Shown in pieces: positions 22,884 through 63,433 of a DNA stretch of 64,000 bases (within the stretch, counting starts at the first letter, position 1; each line of letters starts with the position of its first letter). The notes beneath the pieces were generated by a model. It saw only the letters and a list, made by a program, of their open reading frames with translations. It made no database searches and was not told the DNA's origin. The position numbers and the translations under genes were made by a program. This DNA is from Liopterus haemorrhoidalis. Its lineage: Eukaryota; Arthropoda; Insecta; Coleoptera; Dytiscidae. The stretch lies in the NCBI GenBank assembly GCA_963971575.1, contig OZ020616.1, positions 248,001 through 312,000 on the forward strand, given 5' to 3'.

Positions 22884-24643
22884 CTGAAAATAAGAGCAAC
22901 ATTTTAAATTACGATTCTTGTACCCTCTCTTTAATGGTAGCGGCTATTTCTTGAAATGCAGGTGGGGGGGGGGGGTGCCTAATGCATACTGGTCATGGGA
23001 GCCGACATGTAATTTTGAGGGGCTGGTTTCAGGCAAAAAAAAAACAGATGTGGCAACCACAAAGTAGCCACAAACAAAATATAAATAATATAAATTATTA
23101 TTGAAAAATATAACTTTTATGATACATATTTAAAATTTACCGTAATTATGGGAACGTTCCTAAATATATGTCAAAATAAATACATACTATGAAAAGTCGT
23201 TTCAAAATACGACTCAAATAAAAATATCAACTTTTATTAAATAACTTTTTTGGAAAAAAAAAGTATTTTGTGTTATAAACATTACTGTGAATAAAAGTAG
23301 TACAAACGTAATTTTTATTGATGCCCTTGATAACAAAGTATATCCGTGGCTAGGGCATTATATGGTCTTAACCAATGAGATTGTATAACATAGAGACTGA
23401 ACGAGGACGAGTTGTTATGAAGCCGACACCTCTTTAGGCGGGGAAACGGGGGTTGCCCCGTGAGTTGTACAGTTTGCATACGTCCATGTTTTACCGATAA
23501 GAATTGAAAGTAAAAATATATTTTTTTAATACTGTAAACTGCAAATTTTAATAAAATAAATTTCATAAATAATATTAAATTAACCTGAATTTATTAGTAT
23601 ATATTTAAGATAATTAGTAGGTTTCTAAATTACATAAATTTAAAATACAATATGATCGAAAAAAAGTTTAGTAGGCCCTGAATTCAAAATGTTAAGTGGA
23701 CATTTCTGTTAATATAAAAACAAATGATTCCATGTACTGAATACAAATACTTTTTTTTAAGGAAAAACTATATGTAACATTTTAATTAAACATTACTTTT
23801 TAGTATTTAAAATACGCAGTTGAAATACAGTTCGCAACTCTTAAAATACAATTTAAGGCAATATTATTTAAAGTTGAAAGATGATGAAAAGGTAAAATAG
23901 TAAAATAGAAAAAATAACACGACAAAACAATCATAAACACAATACGGCGCCGGCGTTTATCTTAGTAATAGCTGAATAAAATAAATGTAAATTAGGCAAG
24001 TTGTTATACTCCTCGTGGTAAATCCCCCTTTCGTCTCCGCAGGTTCTTGGCTTCATAACAAACAATGCTACGGCATAGAGCGTGCTGCGTCTATTGATAC
24101 GACGTCAGTGGTCTTAGCCCGGTCCTGTTGACATCAAGTATGAATGAATCCATCATAGCTATACTTGTTGTAGCAGTTCGTAACATTGACACATTTAGTT
24201 TGGCCTTGACATAAAATTAGATAGTGTTGCCGAGCAAAAGAGAATTATGATTATTTTGTGATGTAATTAATAGTGAAGCTTATATTATTGCTATACAATA
24301 TTTCGGTCCAAATCAAATATACAATAGTATTTTATTTAACTGGCTTATAATGAAGGCGCAGGCTATATTACACGTGGATGAAGTTTGCCACACGAGCCGC
24401 AGGCGAGGGTTATAATCATCCGAGTAACCGTCCTTTTCTTTTTTCGTTATTAGACAGTTAAGATATAGTATCTTAGTAATATAACATATATATACCTTGT
24501 AATGTTCGTTTGGCCCTTCCAATTAAACCCTTGACAGCCAATTTTTGATAGTCAGAATCACGTCCTTCTAAATTCTTGATTGTTTCCAAAGCCTTATCCT
24601 TATCTTTAAATCCCAGCCCTGGAACAGTATCGTTGTTGGCCAT
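22294..24643 (-). CDS. Two-exon gene for a 245-residue protein of unknown function
   Basis: Exon 1 is 24643-24496 and exon 2 is 22883-22294. The phase-1 donor (CAAG/GTATAT) fits the acceptor (TTTTCAG/TT) exactly, giving 738 nt. The start ATG sits in a good context (AAAAGATGGCC) and follows a possible acceptor (tttcag), so a non-coding exon may lie upstream. Residues 1-49 are basic and helical with the block PGLGFKDKDKALETIKNLEG. Residues 50-195 are a mixed charged globular part with VFEKWLKDFEKQ, EPTWDIIRNKKLTELL and LPTKEHIELIIWAYSPDA. The last ~45 residues are a low-complexity acidic/serine tail ending in SPSKKKKE, as in many nuclear proteins. No signal peptide or membrane segment. It looks like a conserved single-copy gene, but I cannot name the family. 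A possible polyadenylation signal ATTAAA lies at 22254-22249. Confidence 0.82.
22884..24495 (-). other. Intron of the 245-residue gene
   Basis: 1.6 kb, AT-rich. A poly-G run lies at 22965. Segments at 23330-23480 and 24000-24130 are less AT-rich than their surroundings and share the theme gttatgaagcc / cttcataac, so they may be repeat ends. No coding signal. Confidence 0.7.
24496..24643 (-). CDS. Unknown 245-residue protein, exon 1 with start
   Basis: 49 codons plus one base, MANNDTVPGLGFKDKDK to RAKRTLQ, then a GTATAT donor. The upstream in-frame ATG at 24670 is less likely, because an acceptor-like tttcag lies between the two. Confidence 0.8.
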
Positions 24644-25142
24644 CTTTTCTGAAACTACAGAAATATACATTTTACAGTTTCACAGGTGTGATTGATGGCT
24701 GACAAACATTTAAATCAGGGGTGCCCAAAGTGATCGATATGACATTGTTAGAGGTCAATTAGGGCTCGGGGCTCGCTGAAATATTACCAATATAATGGCT
24801 ATAATATTTAAAGTTTGTAATTTAAGTTACTAATAATGACTAATATTTTAATTTTAATTTAAATGTATATTAAACACAGTAAAATAAACAATCTAAAAAA
24901 CAATATAAGCGTCTAATTTCACTTGTCTTATACAAAATAATAAAATAGCGGGGGTCGATAAAAAGTCGAAATATTCTTGAAGGGGTCGACGATCATAAAA
25001 GTTTGAAGATCTCTGGCTTATACCTTCACTCATGTGTCTTTTTGTAAGGTAGAAATTGTCATACATATAGGTATATAAGTAGATCTTTTAGCCGCATGCA
25101 GAAAACCACTGAGACTGAGAGAGATGGCGATAGGCCATTTTT

Positions 25143-25810
25143 CTTGTGTTGGAGAGAGACAGTGATATATTGGTAAAAATGCATTTTTTTGTTTAAATAA
25201 TTGTTTTCGGGCTACAAATGTTTGTAAATGGGTATAATTATTATAAAATATCGTATGTTTATAAATTTTATGTCCTATTTCACTTGTTATCACAGGATTT
25301 ATTAAATTTTGGTGTATTCCCTCGATATAAAATTTTATTACTCCAGAACTATGTTGAATTAAGAAATGAAATTTTGACAATAAATAGTTGGAACCCTACT
25401 GAATGTCCCCTAAAAATTTAATTTCTTAATTCTAAAAGGTTTTTGAAATACTCATTTTTAAGTATATTTTCATATATCCCAATTCGCTGTTTAGTTGGAG
25501 GTTCTTCCGTTGTAGCTCGTAGCGCTGTGTTACAACAATGGCCAAGCAGTTGACATATCGTGTTTTGCGCTACATTTCTTGAAAAAACTAGTAAAAAGTT
25601 GCCATCGAATTCAAAAAACATTAAAAACAATTAAATTAACACCTTAAGAAATTTTTTCGATAATTATTTCATCCTAGTCGAGTGTTTGTGAAAAAATATG
25701 AGTATAACAAAATAGCGTCTCTCGGTAAGCAGAATTTCGCATTTTAGAAAATTAATATTTCAACTCTGGAGCTGATTTAAGAAATTTGAAAGGTATACAC
25801 GTCTTATTTA
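25143..25810. repeat. ~670-bp direct duplication, copy 1
   Basis: It starts ggagagagacag and continues with the same order of words as 26075-26740 (for example ccctaaaaatttaatttctt, caatggccaagcagttgaca, gagtataacaaaatagcgtc). Similarity is roughly 85-90% with small indels. No long frame is conserved, so it is probably non-coding transposon sequence. Confidence 0.8.
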
Positions 25811-26074
25811 AGAATTTTTTTACCCCTTGACACTGTTTTGTTGATGTATTTTGTTTATTTTTTTGTTTTTTGTAACAATTTTTTTACGTGTAAGAGAGAC
25901 ATGCAGATCAATTCTGTAAAAAATTACTGTGTAGGAACGTTACTACGAGATAAAATATTATAAAAAGTACAATGACTTTCATTCATGGTAGTAACTGACC
26001 TTATTCATAGTGACGAATTTAGTTCCTATTTTCATAGTAACTGAGTTACAGAATTGGTCTGCTGGAGGCCTTCT

Positions 26075-26740
26075 TCCATGTATTGGAGAGAGACAGCATA
26101 ATATTGGTAAAAATATTTTATTTGTTCATATAAAGGTTTTCAGGCTACATATGTTTGTAAGTGGGTATAAGTATTATAAAATATCATACATTTATAATTT
26201 TTATTCCGAATTTCACTTGAAATTTCTGGTTTTATTAATTTTTTGTGTATTCCCTCCATATTGAATTTTATTACTCCAGAACTATGGTAAATTAAGAAAA
26301 GAAATTTTTATAGTAAATAGACAAAACTCTACTGAGTGTCCCCTAAAAATTTAATTTCTTAATTCCAAAAGATTTTTGAAATATTTATTTTCAAACATTT
26401 TTGTATATACTCCAATTCGTTGTTTAGTTCGCGGCCCGCCGTTGTGGCGTTAGTGTCGCAACAATGGCTAAGCAGTTGACATATCGCCTTTTGCGTTACA
26501 TTTTTAATGAAAAAACTAGTAAAAAGTCAACATCGAATTTAAAAAATAATAAAAACGTTTAAATTAACACCTGTAGAAACTTTTTGGATAATTATTTCAC
26601 CTTAGTCGAGTGTTTGTCAAAAAATATGAGTATAACAAAATAGCGTCTCTGAGCAAGTAGAATTTCGCGTTTTAGAAAATTAATATTTCAACTCTGGAGG
26701 TAATTTAAGAAATTTAAAATGTGTACACGTTTCAGTTAAG
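26075..26740. repeat. ~670-bp direct duplication, copy 2
   Basis: Counterpart of 25143-25810, but lying inside the 25904-27989 element. Downstream, short blocks of gtgtgtagaagagagatgg / gttagagagagac recur four more times up to 27410. Confidence 0.8.
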
Positions 26741-27593
26741 GCCTTTTTTAACTGCTGATCGAGTTTGATTTCTGGATTTTGTAATTTTTTGTAGTTTTTA
26801 TAGGTCCGGGGTTGCCGTGTGTAGAAGAGAGATGGAACGAGCTCTGGAGACATGTGTTAGAGAGAGACGAAAACATTTTCAGAAAAATGGTAATATTTTT
26901 AAATAAAGACTAAAAAATATGTATGTATTGTGTAAAATTGTGCTTTTGGGGGATTATTGGGGAAAATATTTTTATTTGTTTGTAAATTTATACTTGTAAT
27001 ATTTTTAATGGTAAGTAGGCAATGTGTTGGAGAGAGATAGAGCTAGCCCAGCTGCCGTGTGTTAGAAAGAGACAACATCTACAAATGTTTTTTTTTTGTA
27101 AAAATTAAAAAAGCTCTTAGGTTTGTATCACCAAAAGGAAGCTTTTGGGAATTGTTGGGTTATTTTTTTTTTGCTTTTACCATTAAAAATTAGTCCTAGG
27201 TTGCTGTGTGTACAAGAGAGATGAGAGACAACAACAATTTAAAAAAATGTGTTCTTTCAATAAATGTTTAAAAATTATTTGAATATGTCTTTAAAAATGA
27301 ACTTTTGGGTCTAATTGGGATGGGATTTTCTCCTGAAACTTATTGTGTAGGGATGTTGTGTGTAGAAGAGAGATGGAGATATACCAGTTACAATGGGTAA
27401 GAGAGAGACAATAACAATTTTAAAATAACTATGCTACAATAAAGGAAATGAAAGTCAATAGCCCTGTTCGTAGAGCCATTTCTAACTGTATATTATCGAC
27501 AGAAGCAAGGGCAGTTATTTTAACGCATTTCTGCAAATTCTGCGCTTGCGTTTGAAGATAATAAACCGTTCAAAATGACTCTACAAACAGAGC

Positions 27594-27780
27594 CAGTGGC
27601 GCACCAAGCGGGGGGGCTGGGGGCCCGACCACAAATTGATAGGGGGATCTTTTTTTTGTCGTCACTTGTATTTTAGAAGTGTGGACCTTTTTTTTGGATC
27701 TTCACTTGAAATTTAGAAGTCTTAAATAATTTTGTCTGACGCCCCCCCCCCCCCAACAAAAATTCCTGGGTGCGCCACTG
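27594..27780. mobile_element. MITE with CAGTGGCGCACC ends
   Basis: Left end cagtggcgcacc and right end ggtgcgccactg form perfect 12-bp inverted repeats. It lies within the larger element 25904-27989, close to its right arm. Confidence 0.7.
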
Positions 27781-27989
27781 TTTGAAACCGTTGTTTACCA
27801 TGGCTTTAAGAAATGTATTATACGACATTTTATCAGACCAATTCTGTAACTCAGTTACTATGATCATAGTAACTAAATTTGTCCCTATGAGCAAGGTCAG
27901 TTACTATCATGAATGAAAGTCATTATACTTTTATAATATTTTATCTTGTAGTAACGTTACTACACAGTACTTTTTACAGAACTGATCTG

Positions 27990-29050
27990 ATTATATCGTG
28001 TGATTCAAAAAAATTGTTTAGTAAGCCATGGAAGAAAAATACATCAAAAGTAACGCATGTAGAGATAATTGAACAAAAATAAAAACTGTTTTTTTTTATT
28101 ACTGTAATTTTAGACAATTTGGCAAGTTTAAAGAATTCGTGTTTAAATATTTAGATCAATTAACAAAAGAATCAGAATGACATCTCCCATCTTGTTCAGT
28201 TCACAAGTTGTCGTGACTCTAAAACGCAACTATAGTTTTCGATAGACATTTTATTAAGTCGCCAGCGGCACCCGCACAAAGTATGTTAATACATAGCTTT
28301 ATAAATGAATACAGTGAAAGGTTGTAGGTATCATTGTTGATAATTTAAAACTGGTAAATATCTAAAATTGGGTCAGACCTCCTTCTCATTTATTTGGTTG
28401 ATATTCGACTTGAAGCTATTGTAAATGACTGGTTACAATTTGAAAAATCAAGATATCTGCATTAAAAACAAGAAATAAACTGAATGTTTTGGCATCCGAC
28501 AACCTTCTAAACAACTAAGTAATAAAACATAAATAAAGATTACAGAACTGACTAAATATAGGTACTAATATTTCCACCATTCTCACTATGAGTAATTGAT
28601 AAACATTTACCTACTAAGTAATAAAAATAAAAAGCACATTGCACCAGCATTTATTTCCTGCCAGTTATTTTGTAGATAACGCCTTACATATGTTGTCATT
28701 GTCTGTTGTTGCCAAAAGCTGACGAAGTCTACACGGCCTACTATTCCGGTTCACATTCATATGCATTACTCTGCATTTTTTCATATTATTAAAAGGGTTC
28801 CTCCAGGGAATACCTATAAGCAAGGTCGTTCTTTGGTTGTTAATAAAATATTATTTAACTAATAATTTGATATGTACCTAGTACCTAATATTTATTTGTA
28901 TATCTATATAACAAAGTTCTACATGTTAATAATACAAAATAAATATTTTTTAATTCATTTTCATGAAATTAAATAATAAAATTAAGATATTTTTTCCATA
29001 TTTAAATACAAAACTACATAAGAAAGACGACTATTAATATTAAATAACGT
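27990..29050. other. AT-rich stretch, nothing recognised
   Basis: No coding signal and no relatives noticed in the window. Confidence 0.5.
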
Positions 29051-29054
29051 ACCA

Positions 29055-29399
29055 GTAGCTTCTTCTGTACGCACCGTACGGCGTCTCTGGGGATGCGAGT
29101 TATCAATAAGAGTAAACGTGGTGCGAAAACGTTCCATGGTTAATCGAATTAACTGCTCTGATGGACGATTTTGTCGACGATAAAATGGACGTAGTGCGCG
29201 ATACGTATTCCGCACAGAACCATTATTTTCGAAATAAAATTGCACTATTTGCAAGCGTTGTTCAGGCGTGAGTCTATTCATGATGAATTGCCAAACCAAA
29301 CTGAGAATAAATCACTAATAAATCACAGCTGTTAAATCGGTCGCCATCTTGAACAGTAATGCCAACTTAAAGTTCTATACCTCTAAAAAAAACACCCGT
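29055..29399 (-). pseudogene. mariner-type transposase, N-terminal remnant
   Basis: On the minus strand, a terminal repeat AC GGGTGTTTTTTTTAGAGG follows a TA dinucleotide (29400-29401) and leads to an ATG near 29281. The frame encodes LTPEQRLQIVQFYFENNGSV..TYRALRPFY..., the helix-turn-helix DNA-binding start of mariner-like transposases, ending about RTVRTEEA where similarity stops. The same terminal sequence bounds the element at 38346-38910, which keeps the other half of the protein. Confidence 0.82.
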
Positions 29400-29940
29400 T
29401 ATATTGAAAGTGAAATAAATTATTTTTGACAAATCCAATTTCTCGCAAATATCTTTTTGTATTGACAATAATGCAAGATTATTAAGCCTTTCCTGTGACA
29501 TGGACGACCTGAGGTAATTTTGCTCACTTTTGCCCCCCCCCCCCATCGAATGCTCTTGCCTATACCACTTTCATAAACAGAACCAGGACAGGTAATCACT
29601 GTAACCCTAGTCCCAGCCTAATGATCGTAAGGGCCAAAAATCCATAAGTTAGGCCCTGGAAATAGACTGTCTTTGATCGTATCCGCAGGAAATAATGTAC
29701 TCAGTCGCAGTAACTAATTAAATAAAGCGTAATTGTGAAATAAATTTGAGAACTTTAACTACTTTGTATATTCTATGTATGTAGATATATGTAAGTAAAT
29801 GTTCACCAATCATTTAAAGCTTTACAAATAATTAATTTGTAATAAATGTCTAAGCAGTATTGAAGTTTGTTTATGTTACATTTAACACCGACTGAGACCA
29901 GACTGATAAATAAATAAACGAAGTGTAAGTACTTACATTC

Positions 29941-30115
29941 GGAGATTACAGGCACAGAATCACTTGAAACGGTTATAATATGTGATAGGAACAGTATATT
30001 TTCGGCTGGACTGTTGGAATGGCGGGCTAAGCGACACTGCTACACTGCGGCTACTTGCTGGCGACCCAACACAGCTATTCACAATCCATGTGAAACGTGA
30101 AATTACTTCATTCTC
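29941..30115 (-). promoter_or_regulatory. Candidate 5' non-coding exon/promoter of the 245-residue gene
   Basis: A less AT-rich patch that on the minus strand ends with a good donor (CCGAAT/GTAAGTACTT, 29940-29931). It lies 5.3 kb upstream of the ATG of the 245-residue gene, which itself follows an acceptor-like site. A non-coding first exon here is only an inference; the patch could also be repeat sequence. Confidence 0.25.
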
Positions 30116-30679
30116 GGCCGAATGCCGGTTTAACATATGACTGAATAGCTAAATATATATTTTGACGTTACATCACAACCTTGAAGTGAAAACGTCGTTT
30201 ATTCATGAGTTTACAACATCTTGTTAGTGAAATATGTACACAAACATGACGTCATCCGTATAATATTGATCACTCTTAACGTACCTACCTACCTACCTAC
30301 CATCATCTCATTTAGAATATGGGACGAATATCGATCGAGTCAAGTTTACACAAACCGTAACAAATTTATTGATTGAAATCAATAAACAGGCGCGCACCCA
30401 CGATTTCAGAATGGGGGGTAAAACGGAGATCTTGAAAATACCTCTAAAAGTTTGAAATTTTCAATATGAAAACATGAGAGTGGGCCACATTGGCGTTTTG
30501 GGCCGTACATGTTTGAAAGATGGTGGATATCCGTGTTGAGTGATGTGAAAACAAACGAATCGAACAAAGACATATTTTGAGTGTTTCTTGGGGGAGGCTC
30601 CATAGCTGCGCGCCTCATTTCAAAGTTAATATATTCTCTCTACCTCAAAATAAACAAAAGCGAATATATGTCTGTCTCA

Positions 30680-30900
30680 GTGGCGGCGGTAGCTCTTAAA
30701 ACCTGGGGGAGCCAAAAAAATTTGGAGTAAAATTTGGGGGGCCAGGAAATATTTTTTTATCGTTTATATATGAAAATACAAGTAATGACCTAAAAAAAAG
30801 GGTCCTCATTTCTAAAATATATTTTTTCCAAGCAATTCTAGGGGGGGGGGGGCAGAGAAACTTTTAGGGAGGCCCGGGTCCCCCCGAAAAATTGTATTCT
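30680..30900. mobile_element. Possible MITE with a CAGTGGCGG end
   Basis: It starts cagtggcggcggtagctctt and has the poly-G and aaaaaaaggtcc features of the other CAGTGGCG elements, but I could not define the right end. Confidence 0.4.
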
Positions 30901-31146
30901 CTTTAACGACTTGAAAGTAACGTATTTTTATTTGCAAGTCTTCAAAGTGCCTTCCAGTTGGATTTAAACACTTTCGCATCCTTGCTTTCGACTCTTGAGC
31001 TATCTGTAGCTCGGAGCATAATCTGAAGGTCTAGAAACTGGAAGCTTACCTTATAACCTTATATATCGCTATTCGCCATCTAGACGTTGGAAACCTATTT
31101 TTATTATTAAATGAGTTATAAACGGTATGTACAAATAAAAAAAAAC

Positions 31147-31152
31147 TTTATT
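31147..31152 (-). terminator. Polyadenylation signal of the cadherin-23 gene
   Basis: AATAAA on the minus strand, 136 nt past the stop codon and the first such hexamer downstream of it, giving a short 3' UTR of about 150-170 nt. Confidence 0.6.
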
Positions 31153-31287
31153 ATTACACTTAGAACTTAAAATACTATAACAATAAATGATAGATTCACA
31201 GAAAATATAATGAAAATAATCGTTGTAAGTTTTCCTTGACGTTGTATTATGTTGTAGGTATATTTACCTGACATTAGGTAACGTATG

Positions 31288-60350
<29,063 letters not shown>

Positions 60351-60372
60351 TACTATGTACTATCTGTCACCT

Positions 60373-60512
60373 GTTTATTATTTCCAAAATAATCATTATA
60401 AAATATTCTTGTTATTTTTCTGCTAATTATTTCATAACTATTGTCGAAACCTCTATCGGCACGATGCGCGCCTCTTTCCAATCGCTCTCCATTAATCATC
60501 CATGGATATCCT
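60373..60512 (-). other. Exon-like segment just upstream of CDH23 exon 1
   Basis: On the minus strand it is bounded by TTTTCAG and CAG/GTGACAG, and open for 46 codons (SGYPWMINGERLERGAHRAD..). The frame stops a few codons before the CDH23 ATG. It may be part of the 5' UTR, an upstream reading frame, or an alternative first coding exon. Confidence 0.3.
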
Positions 60513-61017
60513 GAAAATAAAACAAAACATTCAAAATATAATATATAAAGGATGTGCATTTTAATTTGTCCACTACTGTCTACTGTCTCGAGAACTATAA
60601 GAGCTACGAGTTCGTTTAAATTAAATATGTGCGTTACATAAGCTGTCCAAGAGAAACAAAGGCGCTTCCACATACATTCTGTCAGGCAGTTTTTCAGGCA
60701 TAATGGCCTTGGAAATCTTTTACCGGAAAGTCTAAAATGGTTTGGAACTGTTTAACTGAGTGTTTCTCAGTCGTCGGTCCGCAGCTATATTCCGCGAAAA
60801 TTGCAAAGGACATGAAGAAGTTGATCTTTTTGCTAAAAGTGGAGCAGGCCCATATTTCCTGGGCCCTGGACAGCCACACTAAAAAGGCAATCAGAACGTG
60901 GGAAGAGAAACAAAGCTCTTCAAGCTGTCATCAACAGAGCCGCAGTAAGGAAAACTTGCGCTAGGGGCAAAGCTGTTTTTTTGGCGCCCTTGGCAAATAA
61001 AAAAAAAAGTCCTCACC

Positions 61018-61646
61018 TCCTAAAATCTGTGTGATGAGCAGAAAAAAAGGTCCTCGCCTCTTAAAATCCAAATGATGTGCAAAACAAAAAGGTCCTTGCC
61101 TCTCAAAATCCAAATGATGAGCAAAACAAAAGGTCCTCGCCTCTCAAAATCCAAATGATGAGCAAAACAAAAGGTCCTCGCCTCTCAAATTCCAAATGAT
61201 GAGCAAAACAAAAAGGTCCTCGCCTCTCAAAATCTAAATGATGAGCAAAACAAAAAGTTCCTCGCCTCTCAAAATCCAAATGATGAGCAAAACAAAAAGG
61301 TCCTCGCCTCTCAAAATCCAAATGATGAGCAAAACAAAAAGGTCCTCGCCTCTCAAAATCCAAATGATGAGCAAAACAAAAAGGTCCTCGCCTCTCAAAA
61401 TCCAAATGATGAGCAAAACAAAAAGGTCCTCGCCTCTCAAAATCCAAATGATGAGCAAAACAAAAAGGTCCTCGCCTCTCAAAATCCAAATGATGAGCAA
61501 AACAAAAAGGTCCTCGCCTCTCAAAATCCAAATGATGAGCAAAACAAAAAGGTCCTCGCCTCTCAAAATCCAAATGATGAGCAAAACAAAAAGGTCCTCG
61601 CCTCTCAAAATCCAAATGATGAGCAAAACAAAAAGGTCCTCGCCTT
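61018..61646. repeat. 42-bp minisatellite, about 15 units
   Basis: Units of ggtcctcgcctctcaaaatc plus caaatgatgagcaaaacaaa, nearly identical except at the left edge. Since the length is divisible by three, 160-190 residue false frames appear in three frames (for example repeated RRGPFCFAHHLDFE). Unrelated to the 42-bp unit at 6.5 kb. Confidence 0.95.
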
Positions 61647-62439
61647 TGCAAAGGCGCCCCTTAGTCATGCCCGTCGGCGCCCCTTTCCTTAGTGCGCCCA
61701 GGGCCGTCACCCCCTCCACCCCACCTCCTTACTGCGGCTCTGGTAATCAACTCCCAAGCTTAAAGCATGCCAAGACATTTATTCTCCGGGCAAATCTATA
61801 ACCTGCGGATATCTGTTGTTCTGCTCCCAAAATAGTTCTAAGCTTTTTCAAAAACCTGGAACTCAATCGGGATCGATAAGGAAGGGGACTAGCAAAATAG
61901 GCCACATTGTCTTAAGGCAGCTCGAGTCTTTACCCCACAACAACAACAATTGGCATCTGACACTACCGATAGAGGCGCTACTGCATTCACATCATGGCTG
62001 ACTTTGGTAGGATATTTTTGACAGGTTCAATGGTATCTTCATGTGATATTTATTAAAACATACCGGAACACACTCTAAAATGGTCTTTAACTGTCTTTCC
62101 ACTTCTAAGAACATATTCCCATGCTTGTCACAAACTCGACTATCCTACAACCGTCAGTTTCTCAAAATCTCACTAGAGGCGCTTCAGTTATTGTCAGTTG
62201 ACAATAATATAAATAAATTCTCCCCCTTCATCATCCTATCCTAGTTTTTCACCCTATTCCAATATGAATGTAAAACATGCGATGATATCATTGATGTTAA
62301 CTATCGATATTATGTGGATCGATAGCGATCCCTAGGTTTTAGCGGGCTTTAATCAGTCAAATGTATTATATTCTAGATTTTACGGTACATACATAACTGA
62401 ACAAGTCCAAATATGAAAGATTTATAGGCGTATGTTGAT

Positions 62440-62640
62440 GGTCAGTGTCCCGCTGGTCATCAGCCCCGGTGTTTCAGGAAGTGGACCGGGCGGGGGGGGG
62501 GCATGTTCCGAGCCGTCTCGCCGCGCACGAGCGCGCACCCCACCGAGATACTGGGCCACGGGCCACGGCACCGCGGTTTCTCACCGGTGCACAGGTGCGA
62601 CCGACTCCCATATCAACCTGCCATCTCATCTCGATTATGC
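62440..62640 (-). promoter_or_regulatory. GC-rich patch, candidate promoter or first exon of CDH23
   Basis: The only CpG-dense stretch of the window (cgccgcgcacgagcgcgc, accgcggtttctcaccggtg). It lies 2.1 kb upstream of the CDH23 ATG. On the minus strand CACCG/GTGAGAA could be a splice donor. No TATA box or initiator is clear. Could instead be a GC-rich repeat. Confidence 0.3.
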
Positions 62641-62879
62641 ACTGTACACCATTAAATATGCAACAGCGTTCAAGAACAACCGGCACTAACAGCTACAAAA
62701 ATCGACATGTTGATATGGGGGTGAAACAGTGCGTTACGTACCTACATCAACTTAAATTATACGTAGCACAATCGATTCTTTTAATCTCAGGATATACTGT
62801 AGTAATCTATCTATATCAGCAGTTCTTAAACTTATTTTCTCCCTTACAGCGATAGCCATTTACTCTTAAACTCACCCAC

Positions 62880-63430
62880 AAACAGGAAAAATACTGAGAG
62901 TTCAAAAAAACACATACCAAAATTGTTTGGCATACCAAATGAAACCTCTTAATGCGTGGATCAAAAAGCAAATTTTTATTTTTGAAATATCAATTTTTTA
63001 TGGGAATTTGCGAAAAATATGTCATAAAACTTTTGTCCCCCATCCTACCTATCAGAGGGGTTGCTCTAAAAATTTGAAAAAAATATGAACATTGCTAGGA
63101 ACCGGAATAGTTTTTGATCAGATTAGTTTTTCGAAAAATGTCGATTTTTTAAGGTCGTCAGTAAAAAAAAAGTATTAAAAAAAAATGTATTGTGTGGTAT
63201 CAAAAGGAAGCTCTTAGGACGTAAATTAAGGAACAAAAATTAGTTTTATTAAAATTCGTTTTTTTTTAACACGATTTTAGCCAAAAATGTGCAAAAAAAG
63301 TTCTTGTCCCGCCCCCTTTTACTCAAAGAGGTTAAACTAAAAATCTGAAAAAATTATAGGTAATGTGTATATTGATCTTATTAAATACCTACAAAACTCT
63401 GAATTGTGTGAAAATTCACACTTCACATCT
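62880..63430. repeat. Dispersed repeat related to 49.7-50.6 kb
   Basis: Shares taccaaatgaaa.ccctt, gtcccccatcctac and the closing taaatacctacaaaactctg / gtgaaaattcacacttcaca block with 49840-50620. Non-coding. Confidence 0.65.
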
Positions 63431-63433
63431 TTT

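Larger units (their letters stand above)
25904..27989. mobile_element. 2.1-kb DNA element with ~160-bp terminal inverted repeats
   Basis: The left end (cagatcaattctgtaaa to about 26060) reappears inverted at the right end (about 27830-27989, ...ttttacagaactgatctg). The arms agree over roughly 160 bp with scattered changes. The interior has no transposase frame. It holds one copy of the 670-bp duplication, short gagagagac repeats and an inserted MITE (27594-27780). It looks like a non-autonomous, long-TIR element. No clear target-site duplication was found. Confidence 0.72.

Noticed and set aside
24717..25013. hAT MITE with caggggtgcccaaag / tttgaagatctctg ends
   Set aside because: The ends are only weakly inverted and no 8-bp duplication was found, so it is left unannotated.
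61103..61801. Long reading frames of 160-190 residues on both strands
   Set aside because: They are by-products of a 42-bp tandem repeat whose length is divisible by three; all frames show the same 14-residue period.
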